This document shows positions 1 through 7,103 of a DNA stretch of 7,601 nt, in pieces. The notes beneath the pieces are model-generated. The model ran no database searches. It had not been told where the DNA came from and saw nothing but the letters and a program-made list of their open reading frames with translations. Source of the DNA: JAFLUQ01 sp964551215 (GTDB lineage: Bacteria > Bacillota > Clostridia > UMGS1883). The position numbers and the translations under genes are program-made. Every line of letters begins with the position of its first letter. Positions within the stretch are counted from its first letter, which is position 1. The DNA lies in the NCBI GenBank assembly GCA_964551215.1, contig CAZKBV010000074.1:1-7601 (forward strand). The letters are read 5' to 3'.

Positions 1-22
1 CGTGTGTCGGCTTTTTTTACAG

Positions 23-30
23 AAAGGAAG
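23..30 (+). promoter_or_regulatory. Ribosome binding site that fixes the pflB GTG start
   Basis: AAAGGAAG sits 7 bases before GTG 38. It decides the start, because an in-frame GTG at base 2 has no room for such a site inside the window and would add 12 residues unlike the PflB N-terminus. Confidence 0.75.
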
Positions 31-37
31 ATTTAAC

Positions 38-2296
38 GTGAAGGACATTATCAAGGAACAGTGGACGGGCTTTAACAGCGGAATATGGGCTGAAGAGGTA
101 AATGTCCGTGATTTCATACAGCGGAACTATACCCCTTACGACGGAAACAGCGATTTTCTGGAAGGGGCCACCGAGGATACAAACGAGCTTTGGGGACGTC
201 TTTGCGAGCTTCAAAAGGAGGAACGCGCCAAAGGCGGCGTTCTGGACATGGATACGGAAACAGTTTCTTCCATAACCTCTCACGCCCCGGGATATATAGG
301 GGAGGACTCTAAGGAAAAGGAAAAAATCGTGGGACTTCAGACGGACAAGCCCCTTAAGCGCGCCTTTATGCCCTTCGGCGGTATAAGAATGGCGGAGGAA
401 GCCTGCACAACCTACGGCTACACTCCCTCAAAGGAACTGCATAAGATATTCACCGAATACCATAAAACGCACAATCAGGCCGTTTTCGACGTATACACCC
501 CCGAAATGCGCGCGGCTCGGAAAAACCACATTATAACCGGTCTGCCCGACACCTACGGCCGCGGACGCATCGTGGGGGATTACCGCCGCGTTGCCCTTTA
601 CGGAATTGATTTCCTTATAAATGGCAAGAAGGATGACCTTAAAAACTGCGGCTGCGGCGTTATGACGGACTGCGTCATACGCAACCGTGAAGAAATAGCC
701 ATGCAGATAAAGGCCCTTGAAGAAATGAAGCAAATGGCGCTCAGCTACGGCTATGATATTTCCAAGCCCGCTCAAAATGCCCGGGAAGCGGTGCAGTGGC
801 TGTATTTCGGCTATCTTGCGGCTATAAAGACTCAGAACGGGGCGGCAATGAGCGTGGGAAGGGTATCCACCTTCATTGACATTTATATTCGGAGGGATAT
901 TAACAGGGGAATACTTACGGAGCGTGAGGCGCAGGAGATTATAGACCATTTCGTTATGAAGCTGCGCATGGTTAAGTTTGCCCGAATCCCGTCTTATAAC
1001 CGGCTTTTCTCCGGCGATCCGGTATGGGCTACTCTTGAAGTGGCGGGCATAGGGCAGGACGGCAGAAGCATGGTAACAAAAACAGACTTCCGCTTCCTTC
1101 ACACCCTTGAAAATATGGGCCCCTCTCCGGAGCCGAATCTCACGGTGCTTTATTCCTCGCGGCTTCCCGTAGGCTTTAAGGACTATGCGGCGCGGATTTC
1201 CATCAAGACAAGCTCCGTCCAGTATGAAAACGACGATGTTATGCGCCCCATATGGGGAGACGACTACGCGATATGCTGCTGCGTAAGTGCCACCCAGACA
1301 GGCAAGGAAATGCAGTTCTTTGGGGCAAGAGCCAATCTTGCCAAGTGCCTGCTTTACGCTATCAACGGCGGACGGGACGAAATTACCGGCGCGCAGGTGG
1401 GGCCGGAATATCCGGCGGTGGAAGAGGATTACCTGAATTACGATGACGTTATGAAAAAATTCGACGCTATGATGGACTGGCTGGCGTCCCTTTACGTAAA
1501 CACCCTTAACGCTATTCACTATATGCACGACAAATATTACTACGAAGCCGCTGAAATGGCTCTTATCGACACAGATGTGCGCCGCACCTTTGCCACGGGA
1601 ATTGCGGGCTTCTCCCATGTGGTGGATTCCATATGCGCCATGAAGTACGCCACAGTAAAGGCAATAAGGAATGAGCGAGGGATTATAATCGACTATGAGG
1701 TTGCCGGAGACTTCCCCCGTTACGGAAACGACGACGACCGTGCGGACGAGGTTGCCGTATGGCTACTCAAAACCTTCATGGGCAAAATAAAGAAAAACCA
1801 TACCTACCGCGATTCCGAGGCCACCACCTCTATTCTCACGATTACATCCAACGTTGTTTACGGCGAGGCCACGGGCAGTCTTCCCGACGGGCGCAAGGCG
1901 GGAGAGCCTCTCGCTCCCGGGGCAAATCCCTCCTACGGCGCGGAGCAAAACGGTCTGCTGGCGTCTCTCAATTCCGTTGCGAAGCTGCCATATGAGTACG
2001 CTTTGGACGGCATATCCAATACCCAGACCATACACCCCGACGCCCTTGGTCACAACGACAGGGAAAGAGTCAACAACCTTGTTTCCGTAATGGACGGCTA
2101 CTTTGACAAGGGCGCTCACCATCTCAATGTAAACGTGTTCGGTGCCGACAAGCTGGTGGACGCCATGATGCATCCCGAAAAAGAGGAATACGCCAACTTT
2201 ACAATACGTGTTTCCGGCTACGCGGTCAAGTTTATCGATCTTACCCGCGAACAGCAGCTTGACGTTCTCAAGAGGACATGCCATGGAAGAATGTAA
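38..2296 (+). CDS. pflB: Formate C-acetyltransferase (pyruvate formate-lyase)
   Basis: This cytoplasmic glycyl-radical enzyme converts pyruvate and CoA to acetyl-CoA and formate without producing NADH. I start it at GTG 38 (752 aa) because AAAGGAAG lies 7 bases upstream; the open frame extends to the window edge but has no such site. Length is close to E. coli PflB (760 aa). The catalytic region DYAICCCVSATQTGKEMQFF carries Cys414-Cys415, matching the E. coli Cys418/419 pair, followed by the conserved FGARANLAK block. The radical glycine is Gly727 in RVSGYAVKF, 25 residues from the C-terminus, the same distance as in E. coli. MGPSPEPN, SSVQYENDD, HYMHDKYYYEA and LTITSNVVYG are also family hallmarks. 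One oddity is that Cys413 replaces the Ala that precedes the pair in E. coli. The gene overlaps pflA, which activates it. The match to true PFL rather than a glycerol or choline lyase is strong along the whole length. Confidence 0.96.
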   Translation: MKDIIKEQWTGFNSGIWAEEVNVRDFIQRNYTPYDGNSDFLEGATEDTNELWGRLCELQKEERAKGGVLDMDTETVSSITSHAPGYIGEDSKEKEKIVGLQTDKPLKRAFMPFGGIRMAEEACTTYGYTPSKELHKIFTEYHKTHNQAVFDVYTPEMRAARKNHIITGLPDTYGRGRIVGDYRRVALYGIDFLINGKKDDLKNCGCGVMTDCVIRNREEIAMQIKALEEMKQMALSYGYDISKPAQNAREAVQWLYFGYLAAIKTQNGAAMSVGRVSTFIDIYIRRDINRGILTEREAQEIIDHFVMKLRMVKFARIPSYNRLFSGDPVWATLEVAGIGQDGRSMVTKTDFRFLHTLENMGPSPEPNLTVLYSSRLPVGFKDYAARISIKTSSVQYENDDVMRPIWGDDYAICCCVSATQTGKEMQFFGARANLAKCLLYAINGGRDEITGAQVGPEYPAVEEDYLNYDDVMKKFDAMMDWLASLYVNTLNAIHYMHDKYYYEAAEMALIDTDVRRTFATGIAGFSHVVDSICAMKYATVKAIRNERGIIIDYEVAGDFPRYGNDDDRADEVAVWLLKTFMGKIKKNHTYRDSEATTSILTITSNVVYGEATGSLPDGRKAGEPLAPGANPSYGAEQNGLLASLNSVAKLPYEYALDGISNTQTIHPDALGHNDRERVNNLVSVMDGYFDKGAHHLNVNVFGADKLVDAMMHPEKEEYANFTIRVSGYAVKFIDLTREQQLDVLKRTCHGRM
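2271..2276 (+). promoter_or_regulatory. pflA ribosome binding site inside the pflB 3' end
   Basis: AGAGGA lies 6 bases before ATG 2283 and within the last codons of pflB. A nearer ATG at 2278 is out of frame with pflA and too close to this site, so 2283 is the supported start. Confidence 0.6.
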
Positions 2297-3020
2297 GGGA
2301 CGCATCCATTCCACAGAAAGCTTCGGCAGCGTGGACGGCCCCGGAGTCCGTTTCGTGGTGTTTACTCAGGGCTGTAATTTTCGGTGTAAGTTCTGCCATA
2401 ACGCCGACACCTGGGACAGAGAGGGCGGGGAAGAGGTTACGGCGGAGGAAATTTTCCGCAGGGCTCTCCGCTACCGCTCATACTGGGGGACGGAAGGGGG
2501 AATTACCGTCAGCGGCGGCGAGCCGCTTTTGCAGATGGATTTTGTTACGGAGCTTTTTCGGCTGTGCGGCGAAAAGGGAATCAATACGGCTCTTGACACA
2601 GCGGCGGAGCCATTTACCTTTGAGGAACCCTTCTTCGGAAAATTCAGCGAACTTTTGAAATATACCGACCTTGTGCTTTTGGATATAAAGCACATTGATT
2701 CCGAAGCGCACCGTTCTCTTACGGGCAGAAGCAATGAAAATGTACTTGCCGCGGCGAAATATCTTTCTTCGGTCAATAAGCCCATGTGGATAAGGCACGT
2801 GCTTGTGCCGGGGATAAACGACGACAGGGAATCCCTTGAAGGACTTCGCGATTTTATAAAGGGACTCAAGAGCGTCCGCCGCGCGGAAATACTGCCGTAC
2901 CACAGCTTCGGGGCCTATAAGTGGGAGAAGCTGGGCATGAAATACCCTTTGGAGGGGGTGGAGGCTCCTTCCGACCAATCGGTGAAGGAAGCGGAAAAAA
3001 TATTGGGAATGGATTCATAG
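2283..3020 (+). CDS. pflA: Pyruvate formate-lyase activating enzyme (radical SAM)
   Basis: PflA uses S-adenosylmethionine and a [4Fe-4S] cluster to abstract hydrogen from the PflB glycine (Gly727 here), creating the catalytic radical. The protein is 245 aa, close to E. coli PflA at 246. The radical-SAM motif CNFRCKFC gives Cys31, Cys35 and Cys38; the N-terminal ESFGSVDGPGVRFVVFTQGC block is typical of PFL activases. The SAM-binding GGE motif is at Gly78-Gly79-Glu80-Pro81 in ITVSGGEPLLQ. Later family blocks are LVLLDIKHID, WIRHVLVPGIND and ILPYHSFGAYKW. There is no extra ferredoxin-like insert of the type found in activases of many other glycyl-radical enzymes, which supports PFL as substrate. 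I choose ATG 2283 because AGAGGA lies 6 bases upstream and the protein then begins like the family; longer in-frame starts would lie deep inside pflB. The start overlaps the pflB end by 14 bases, so translation is probably coupled. Confidence 0.95.
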   Translation: MEECKGRIHSTESFGSVDGPGVRFVVFTQGCNFRCKFCHNADTWDREGGEEVTAEEIFRRALRYRSYWGTEGGITVSGGEPLLQMDFVTELFRLCGEKGINTALDTAAEPFTFEEPFFGKFSELLKYTDLVLLDIKHIDSEAHRSLTGRSNENVLAAAKYLSSVNKPMWIRHVLVPGINDDRESLEGLRDFIKGLKSVRRAEILPYHSFGAYKWEKLGMKYPLEGVEAPSDQSVKEAEKILGMDS

Positions 3021-3034
3021 TCCTCCTTTGAAAT

Positions 3035-3080
3035 AAAAAATCCCGGAAAGCCGTGTTTTATGCGGCTTTTCGGGATTTTT
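3035..3080. terminator. Bidirectional rho-independent terminator between convergent operons
   Basis: The left arm TCCCGGAAAGCCG (3041-3053) pairs with CGGCTTTTCGGGA (3063-3075) through 13 positions, one of them G-U on the plus strand, around a 9-base loop. Six A residues (3035-3040) precede the stem and five T residues (3076-3080) follow it, so each strand ends in a U-tract. It lies 14 bases after the pflA stop and 22 bases beyond the LRR gene stop, ending both converging transcripts. Confidence 0.92.
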
Positions 3081-3102
3081 CGCCAAGCACCTTAAGTACC
3101 TT

Positions 3103-4044
3103 TTACTTTTGCTTTTTCCTTCTGAAGGATTCTTCCCCCATATCCGTTACCGACGGAGGAATAGCCACGGATTTAAGCTCTCGGCAGCCCTCAAAGGCGT
3201 AATTGCCGATGGACGTCACGGTGTCGGGAATGTCTATTTCCGTAATGCCCACGCAGTTGAGGAAAGCTCCGCTGCCGATGTGGGTAACTCCCGAGGGAAC
3301 CTTGAAGGAACCCTCATATCCTATCGGGCAGCATATCAGGCGGTGCATATCCTTGGTATAAAGGGCGCCGTCCACACTTACAAAATAGTTGTTTTTGCCG
3401 GATACGGAAATGGTTTTAAGACTTTTGGCGAAAGCAAAGGGGCAAGAACCGATTTTTTCAACACCGGCGGGAATGGTAAATTCCTTTAGACCGTCACATT
3501 CGCAAAAGCTCCAGCCGCCAATGCGCTTAATGCTGTCGGGAAGGACGATGTCCTTGATATTTTTGCACTGGCGGAAAGCGTTGTCGCCGATTTCCTTTAT
3601 GCCGCTGCCAAGCTCCACATATTTAAGAGATGTGCAATTATGAAAGCACCACTGCGGAACCTCCGCCGCCGATCCCGGGACGGAGACGCTTTCAATGGAA
3701 ATGCAGTCCTCGAAGGCGCCGTGACCCAGATGTTTGAGTCTCTTTGGCAGCACAGCCGCTTTAAGGAAGGAACAGCCCATAAAGGCAAATTCCCCTATTT
3801 CTCTTACGCTTGTGGGGATTTTTATGTGTTTCAGGCTTCGGCAGCCCTCAAAGCAAAGCACGCCTATGCGCACAAGCCCTTCCGGAAGAATCACTCCCGT
3901 AAGCTGCGTACAGCCTCGGAAGGCATCGTCCCCAAGCTCGGTTATTCCTTCGGGAACGGTAAGCTCGCCTACAATATCGTCGGGCGCGTGGTAAATTACA
4001 GTTCCATCGGGGCTGTATTCAAAGTCATTGTTTGTTTCGTTCAT
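3103..4044 (-). CDS. BspA-like leucine-rich repeat protein (LRR_5 type)
   Basis: This 313-aa protein is almost entirely 23-residue leucine-rich repeats of the Treponema/BspA class (pattern IxxIGxxAFxGCxxLKxVxIP). The conserved Cys of each repeat falls exactly every 23 residues at 45, 68, 91, 114, 137, 160 and 183; the next position, 206, is Ala. About 35 extra residues (roughly 212-246, including VDGALYTKDMHRLICC) then follow, a type of insertion common in BspA proteins, and the ladder resumes at Cys264 and Cys287. The last repeat stops after its Phe and ends in RRKKQK. No signal peptide, membrane segment or sorting signal is visible, unlike many surface BspA proteins, so a cytoplasmic location is the simplest reading. 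GAGGAG upstream of ATG 4044 supports the start. It is the last gene of the minus-strand cluster, 38 bases after the DUF2628-type gene. Such repeats usually bind other proteins; the partner and function cannot be read from the sequence. Confidence 0.9.
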   Translation of the reverse strand: MNETNNDFEYSPDGTVIYHAPDDIVGELTVPEGITELGDDAFRGCTQLTGVILPEGLVRIGVLCFEGCRSLKHIKIPTSVREIGEFAFMGCSFLKAAVLPKRLKHLGHGAFEDCISIESVSVPGSAAEVPQWCFHNCTSLKYVELGSGIKEIGDNAFRQCKNIKDIVLPDSIKRIGGWSFCECDGLKEFTIPAGVEKIGSCPFAFAKSLKTISVSGKNNYFVSVDGALYTKDMHRLICCPIGYEGSFKVPSGVTHIGSGAFLNCVGITEIDIPDTVTSIGNYAFEGCRELKSVAIPPSVTDMGEESFRRKKQK

Positions 4045-4052
4045 AAGTAAAA

Positions 4053-4060
4053 GCTCCTCT
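4053..4060 (-). promoter_or_regulatory. Ribosome binding site of the LRR gene
   Basis: On the minus strand AGAGGAGC stands 8 bases before the ATG at 4044. The 38-base gap upstream shows no convincing promoter or terminator, so the gene is probably translated from the longer transcript. Confidence 0.6.
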
Positions 4061-4082
4061 CATACTGTTTTATCCGTAGTGC

Positions 4083-4757
4083 TTAATATACAAAGCGGTA
4101 TAAATATCTTGTGCTTTTGGGAAGGATTCGGCGGAAAATCACCCTCAAAATTCCTAAACCTCCGAAAAAGAGTCCGGAGAGGATAAAAGCGATTACAAGC
4201 ATTAATCCGCTCACTCCGCCGTAATCCCTTACAGCGGCGCAACGCATTGCCGGCGGCATTGCGTCTATGCGGTCAATGGTGCGGCGTATGTGCTTAAGGT
4301 AGATATAATTGCCGAAGGCTCCGTTTAAAGCTAAGAGCGCAAGCTGCATCAGCCGACCGAAGGGTAAAAATCCCGCGGCGAAAAATATTGCAAAGAACGC
4401 CACCGCTTCAATCGGCATTTTTCTGTAGGCGTACCAGTACCAGCCGAGACAGGCATACCAGTTCCAGCGCACATTGCTGCCGGAATTTTGCATGGCGGAA
4501 AAGGCATTGTTGTAGTATTGCCTTTCCTTGCCGATTATGTCGCTTATTTTTTCGGGAGCGTAATTCTTTACGGGGATGGGCTGAGGCTCAAAATCGTCCG
4601 CGCTTTTTTTCTGAGCTATGCCGCAGCCGTCGCAGAAAGCGGCGTCCAAAGCAAGTCTGCGTCCGCAGGCCGGGCAGAATTTACATTCCTGCCGTTGAGC
4701 ATCCGAATCGGCGTCCGTAGCGAAAGCCTCTGTTTCAAAAATGTTGTTGTCGTCCAT
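4083..4757 (-). CDS. Zinc-ribbon membrane protein, DUF2628-like
   Basis: I start this at ATG 4757 (224 aa) because AGAAGG lies 11 bases upstream; a GTG four codons earlier directly abuts that site and is unlikely. Residues 25-46 form a zinc ribbon with ligand pairs Cys28/Cys31 (CPACG) and Cys42/Cys45 (CDGCG). A polar linker follows. Residues 96-114 (VRWNWYACLGWYWYAYRKM) match the aromatic W-x(n)-YRKM entry of DUF2628 proteins, leading into hydrophobic segments at about 116-150 (one or two helices) and 183-206. No signal peptide is seen, so the ribbon should face the cytoplasm with the C-terminal half in the membrane. It lies 45 bases after nfnB with no terminator between, and 38 bases before the LRR gene. 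The function of this family is unknown; the domain assignment is from memory of its motif. Confidence 0.72.
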   Translation of the reverse strand: MDDNNIFETEAFATDADSDAQRQECKFCPACGRRLALDAAFCDGCGIAQKKSADDFEPQPIPVKNYAPEKISDIIGKERQYYNNAFSAMQNSGSNVRWNWYACLGWYWYAYRKMPIEAVAFFAIFFAAGFLPFGRLMQLALLALNGAFGNYIYLKHIRRTIDRIDAMPPAMRCAAVRDYGGVSGLMLVIAFILSGLFFGGLGILRVIFRRILPKSTRYLYRFVY

Positions 4758-4802
4758 CGGACTATGCACCTTCTTTTAACAAAAAATCATAGATTTGGGG
4801 AA

Positions 4803-6197
4803 TTATTTATTTTGAATATATTCGTCGATGGCTTTTGCGGCGCTCTTTCCGGCACCCATTGCAAGAATTACCGTAGCCGCTCCGGTAACGGCGTCTCCGC
4901 CGGCGTATACGCCTTCTCTGGAGGTGAGTCCGTCGTCGCCGTTAGTAACGATGCAGCCCTTGCGGTTGGTGTTTAGGCCGGGAGTCGTGGAGCGGATAAG
5001 GGGATTGGGGCTTGTTCCGATAGACATAATCACCGTGTCAACCTCAAGCTCAAATTCGCTGCCCTTCTTTTCCACCGGACGGCGGCGGCCGCTTTCGTCA
5101 GGCTCGCCAAGCTCCATTTCTATGCAGCGTATTCCCCTGACATTTCCGTTTTCGTCGCCGAGAATTTCCACGGGATTGCTGAGAGTCCTGAAGATTATGC
5201 CCTCCTCCGTGGCGTGTTCCACTTCTTCCTTACGGGCGGGAAGCTCCTCCATGCCTCTGCGGTAGACAATATATACGGTTTCCGCGCCTATGCGCATTGC
5301 GCTTCTGGCCGCGTCCATAGCCACGTTGCCTCCGCCTACGACAGCTACGCTTCTGCTTTTTTTAATGGGAGTTTTGCTTGCGGGCATATAGGCCTTCATA
5401 AGATTTACTCTTGTAAGGTATTCGTTGGCGCTGTATACGCCCTTAAGACTTTCGCCCGGAATGTTCATAAATCGGGGGAGTCCGGCGCCGCTGCCGATAA
5501 ATACGGCTTCGTTGCCCATTTCAAAAAGCTCGTCTACAGTGAGTACCTTGCCGATTACCATATTTGTTTCGATATCCACGCCGATGGCTTTTAGGTTTTC
5601 GATTTCCTTCTGCACTATTTCCTTTGGCAGACGGAACTCCGGAATACCGTACATAAGCACGCCGCCGGCAGTGTGAAGCGCTTCGTAAACCGTTACCTTG
5701 TATCCCAGCTTGGCCAAATCTCCGGCGGCGGTAAGTCCGCTGGGGCCGGAACCCACTATTGCCACCTTATGTCCGTTGGGTACGGGCATTTTGGGCTTTT
5801 CCGAAGTGTGTTCCCGATGATAGTCCGCAACAAAGCGTTCGAGACGGCCTATCCCCACGCTTTCGCCCTTTATTCCTCTGACACATTTGCCCTCGCACTG
5901 GCTTTCCTGCGGACATACTCTGCCGCATACGGCGGGGAGGGCGCTGCTTCTGTCGATTATTTCAAAGGCGCCTTCCATATCCTCGTTGGCGACTCTTTCG
6001 ATAAACGCGGGGATATCTATTGCCACAGGACACGCGGAAGCGCAGGGCTTGTTTTTACAGTTAAGGCATCGCTTGGCCTCGTTTACAGCCATTTCGTAGG
6101 TGTAGCCCGTAGCCACCTCTTTAAAGTTTTTGGCCCTTACCTTAGGATCCTGAGAGGGCATGGGGCATTTCACGCTGCTCATATTTCTTTCCGCCAT
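4803..6197 (-). CDS. nfnB: NfnB-like large subunit of electron-bifurcating ferredoxin:NADP+ oxidoreductase (GltA/SudA family)
   Basis: This 464-aa flavoprotein belongs to the glutamate synthase small-subunit family. With the adjacent NfnA it should form the cytoplasmic NADH-dependent reduced ferredoxin:NADP+ oxidoreductase, which couples NADP+ reduction by ferredoxin to that by NADH. The N-terminal cluster domain has CLNCKNKPCASACP (Cys44, 47, 52, 56) and CGRVCPQESQCEGKC (Cys91, 95, 101, 105), enough for two [4Fe-4S] clusters; Glu98 is a candidate for the glutamate ligand reported in this family. An FAD-binding GSGPSG follows at 149-154, an NADPH-type Rossmann motif VVGGGNVAMDAAR at 286-298 with VYRR at 311-314, and the C-terminal flavin-site block YAGGDAVTGAATVILAMGAG at 431-450. 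AAGGAGG 9 bases before ATG 6197 fixes the start; the longer frame to 6254 overlaps nfnA. Many pipelines would call it gltA, but no GOGAT large subunit is in the window. A SudA-type sulfide dehydrogenase or a paralogous Nfn remains possible. Confidence 0.85.
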   Translation of the reverse strand: MAERNMSSVKCPMPSQDPKVRAKNFKEVATGYTYEMAVNEAKRCLNCKNKPCASACPVAIDIPAFIERVANEDMEGAFEIIDRSSALPAVCGRVCPQESQCEGKCVRGIKGESVGIGRLERFVADYHREHTSEKPKMPVPNGHKVAIVGSGPSGLTAAGDLAKLGYKVTVYEALHTAGGVLMYGIPEFRLPKEIVQKEIENLKAIGVDIETNMVIGKVLTVDELFEMGNEAVFIGSGAGLPRFMNIPGESLKGVYSANEYLTRVNLMKAYMPASKTPIKKSRSVAVVGGGNVAMDAARSAMRIGAETVYIVYRRGMEELPARKEEVEHATEEGIIFRTLSNPVEILGDENGNVRGIRCIEMELGEPDESGRRRPVEKKGSEFELEVDTVIMSIGTSPNPLIRSTTPGLNTNRKGCIVTNGDDGLTSREGVYAGGDAVTGAATVILAMGAGKSAAKAIDEYIQNK

Positions 6198-6198
6198 T

Positions 6199-7041
6199 TT
6201 ACCTTGCCTCCTTCTTAAAAAGACCACATTCTTCCTCTCGGGCGCGCCGCTCAAAATCCCGGTACATTCCGCCCCGACTCATAGCCTCGTCAAAATCCAC
6301 CTGATGACCGTCAAAATCCGGGCCGTCAACGCAGGCGAACTTTGTTTCCCCGCCTACCGTAAGGCGGCAGCCGCCGCACATACCCGTGCCGTCAATCATA
6401 ATGGGGTTCATGGAAACAACGGTTTTTATATCGTGCTTTTTCGTCACTTCGCAGACGAATTTCATCATAATAAGCGGGCCGATGGCGATAACCTCGTCGT
6501 AAGCGTTTCCTTCGGTTATAAGCTGCTCCAAAGCGGCGGTAACAAGACCCTTTTCGCCGTAGCTGCCATCGTCGGTCATAATTTTAAGCACGTCGCTTAC
6601 ATTTTTAAATTCTTCCTCAAGTATGAGCAGGTCTTTATTCCTAAAGCCCACAACGGAGTGTACCTCGCAGCCCAAAGCGTGGAGCTTCTTCGCGATGGGG
6701 TACGCAATGGCGCAGCCTACGCCGCCGCCCACAACGCACACCCTTTTAAGCCCCTCGACACGGCTGGGAACCCCAAGAGGACCTACAAAATCGTGGATAT
6801 AGCCGCCCTGCTCCAAAGTATTAAGTTCCATTGTGGCTCCGCCAACGATTTGGAAAATTATCGTCACAGTACCCTTCTCGCGGTCAAAGTCCGCAATTGT
6901 CAGCGGAACTCTTTCTCCGTCCTCCGTGGCGCGGAAAATGATGAACTGACCCGGCTCCGCCTTCCTTGCAATGAGGGGAGCCTCCACCACCATTTTTGTC
7001 ACCGTAGGATTGAGAGGGGTCTTTTCAAGAATCTTAAACAT
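6199..7041 (-). CDS. nfnA: NfnA-like small subunit: FAD/NAD(H)- and [2Fe-2S]-binding (SudB family)
   Basis: This 280-aa protein belongs to the ferredoxin-NADP reductase-like family that also contains dihydroorotate dehydrogenase PyrK and sulfide dehydrogenase beta subunits. In Nfn it holds the FAD that exchanges electrons with NADH and a [2Fe-2S] cluster linking to NfnB. Seen here: the FAD-binding motif RVPLTIAD at 44-51; a nucleotide-binding loop VVGGGVGCA at 103-111; and the cluster site MIDGTGMCGGCRLTVGG, followed by FACVDGPDFD, giving Cys222, Cys225 and Cys237 with Asp217 nearby. One Asp plus three Cys is the coordination described for Nfn, whereas PyrK has four Cys, so Nfn/SudB is favoured. 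No pyrD lies next to it. AAAGGAAG is 9 bases before ATG 7041. Its stop is separated by one base from the nfnB start, so the two subunits are almost certainly translated together in balanced amounts. Confidence 0.86.
   Translation of the reverse strand: MFKILEKTPLNPTVTKMVVEAPLIARKAEPGQFIIFRATEDGERVPLTIADFDREKGTVTIIFQIVGGATMELNTLEQGGYIHDFVGPLGVPSRVEGLKRVCVVGGGVGCAIAYPIAKKLHALGCEVHSVVGFRNKDLLILEEEFKNVSDVLKIMTDDGSYGEKGLVTAALEQLITEGNAYDEVIAIGPLIMMKFVCEVTKKHDIKTVVSMNPIMIDGTGMCGGCRLTVGGETKFACVDGPDFDGHQVDFDEAMSRGGMYRDFERRAREEECGLFKKEAR
6207..6213 (-). promoter_or_regulatory. Ribosome binding site that fixes the nfnB start
   Basis: A perfect AAGGAGG on the minus strand lies 9 bases before ATG 6197, inside the 3' end of nfnA. 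It rules out the longer in-frame reading up to 6254 and the later Met six codons in. Confidence 0.85.
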
Positions 7042-7050
7042 ACCGAAATA

Positions 7051-7058
7051 CTTCCTTT
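7051..7058 (-). promoter_or_regulatory. nfnA ribosome binding site
   Basis: AAAGGAAG on the minus strand lies 9 bases before ATG 7041. It is the same eight-base site found before pflB. Confidence 0.75.
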
Positions 7059-7074
7059 CAATAGACTACCTTTT

Positions 7075-7103
7075 ATTATAACAAAAAAAATCATAAAAGG
7101 CAA
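7075..7103 (-). promoter_or_regulatory. SigA-type extended -10 promoter of the nfnAB operon
   Basis: Read on the minus strand, -35 TTGCCT (7103-7098) is separated by exactly 17 bases from a perfect -10 TATAAT (7080-7075). TGT precedes the -10, giving an extended -10 element. Transcription should begin near 7068, leaving an untranslated leader of about 27 bases that contains the nfnA ribosome binding site. The -35 box coincides with the end of one arm of the inverted repeat at 7090-7127. Confidence 0.78.

Noticed and set aside
9..18. GGC followed by seven T at the left edge, as if it were the tail of a terminator
   Set aside because: Any hairpin arm would lie outside the window, so it cannot be supported.
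428..1618. A 396-codon open frame on the minus strand opposite pflB
   Set aside because: It is the antisense shadow of a highly conserved pflB, has no recognisable domain, and reflects codon bias in the real gene.
3103..4044. Possible DNA-level tandem repeat in the LRR gene
   Set aside because: The 69-base periodicity exists at protein level, but the copies have diverged in base sequence, so this is not a recent tandem array.
5673..6218. A 181-codon plus-strand open frame inside nfnB
   Set aside because: It is antisense to the iron-sulfur and FAD domain of nfnB, which is clearly the real gene.
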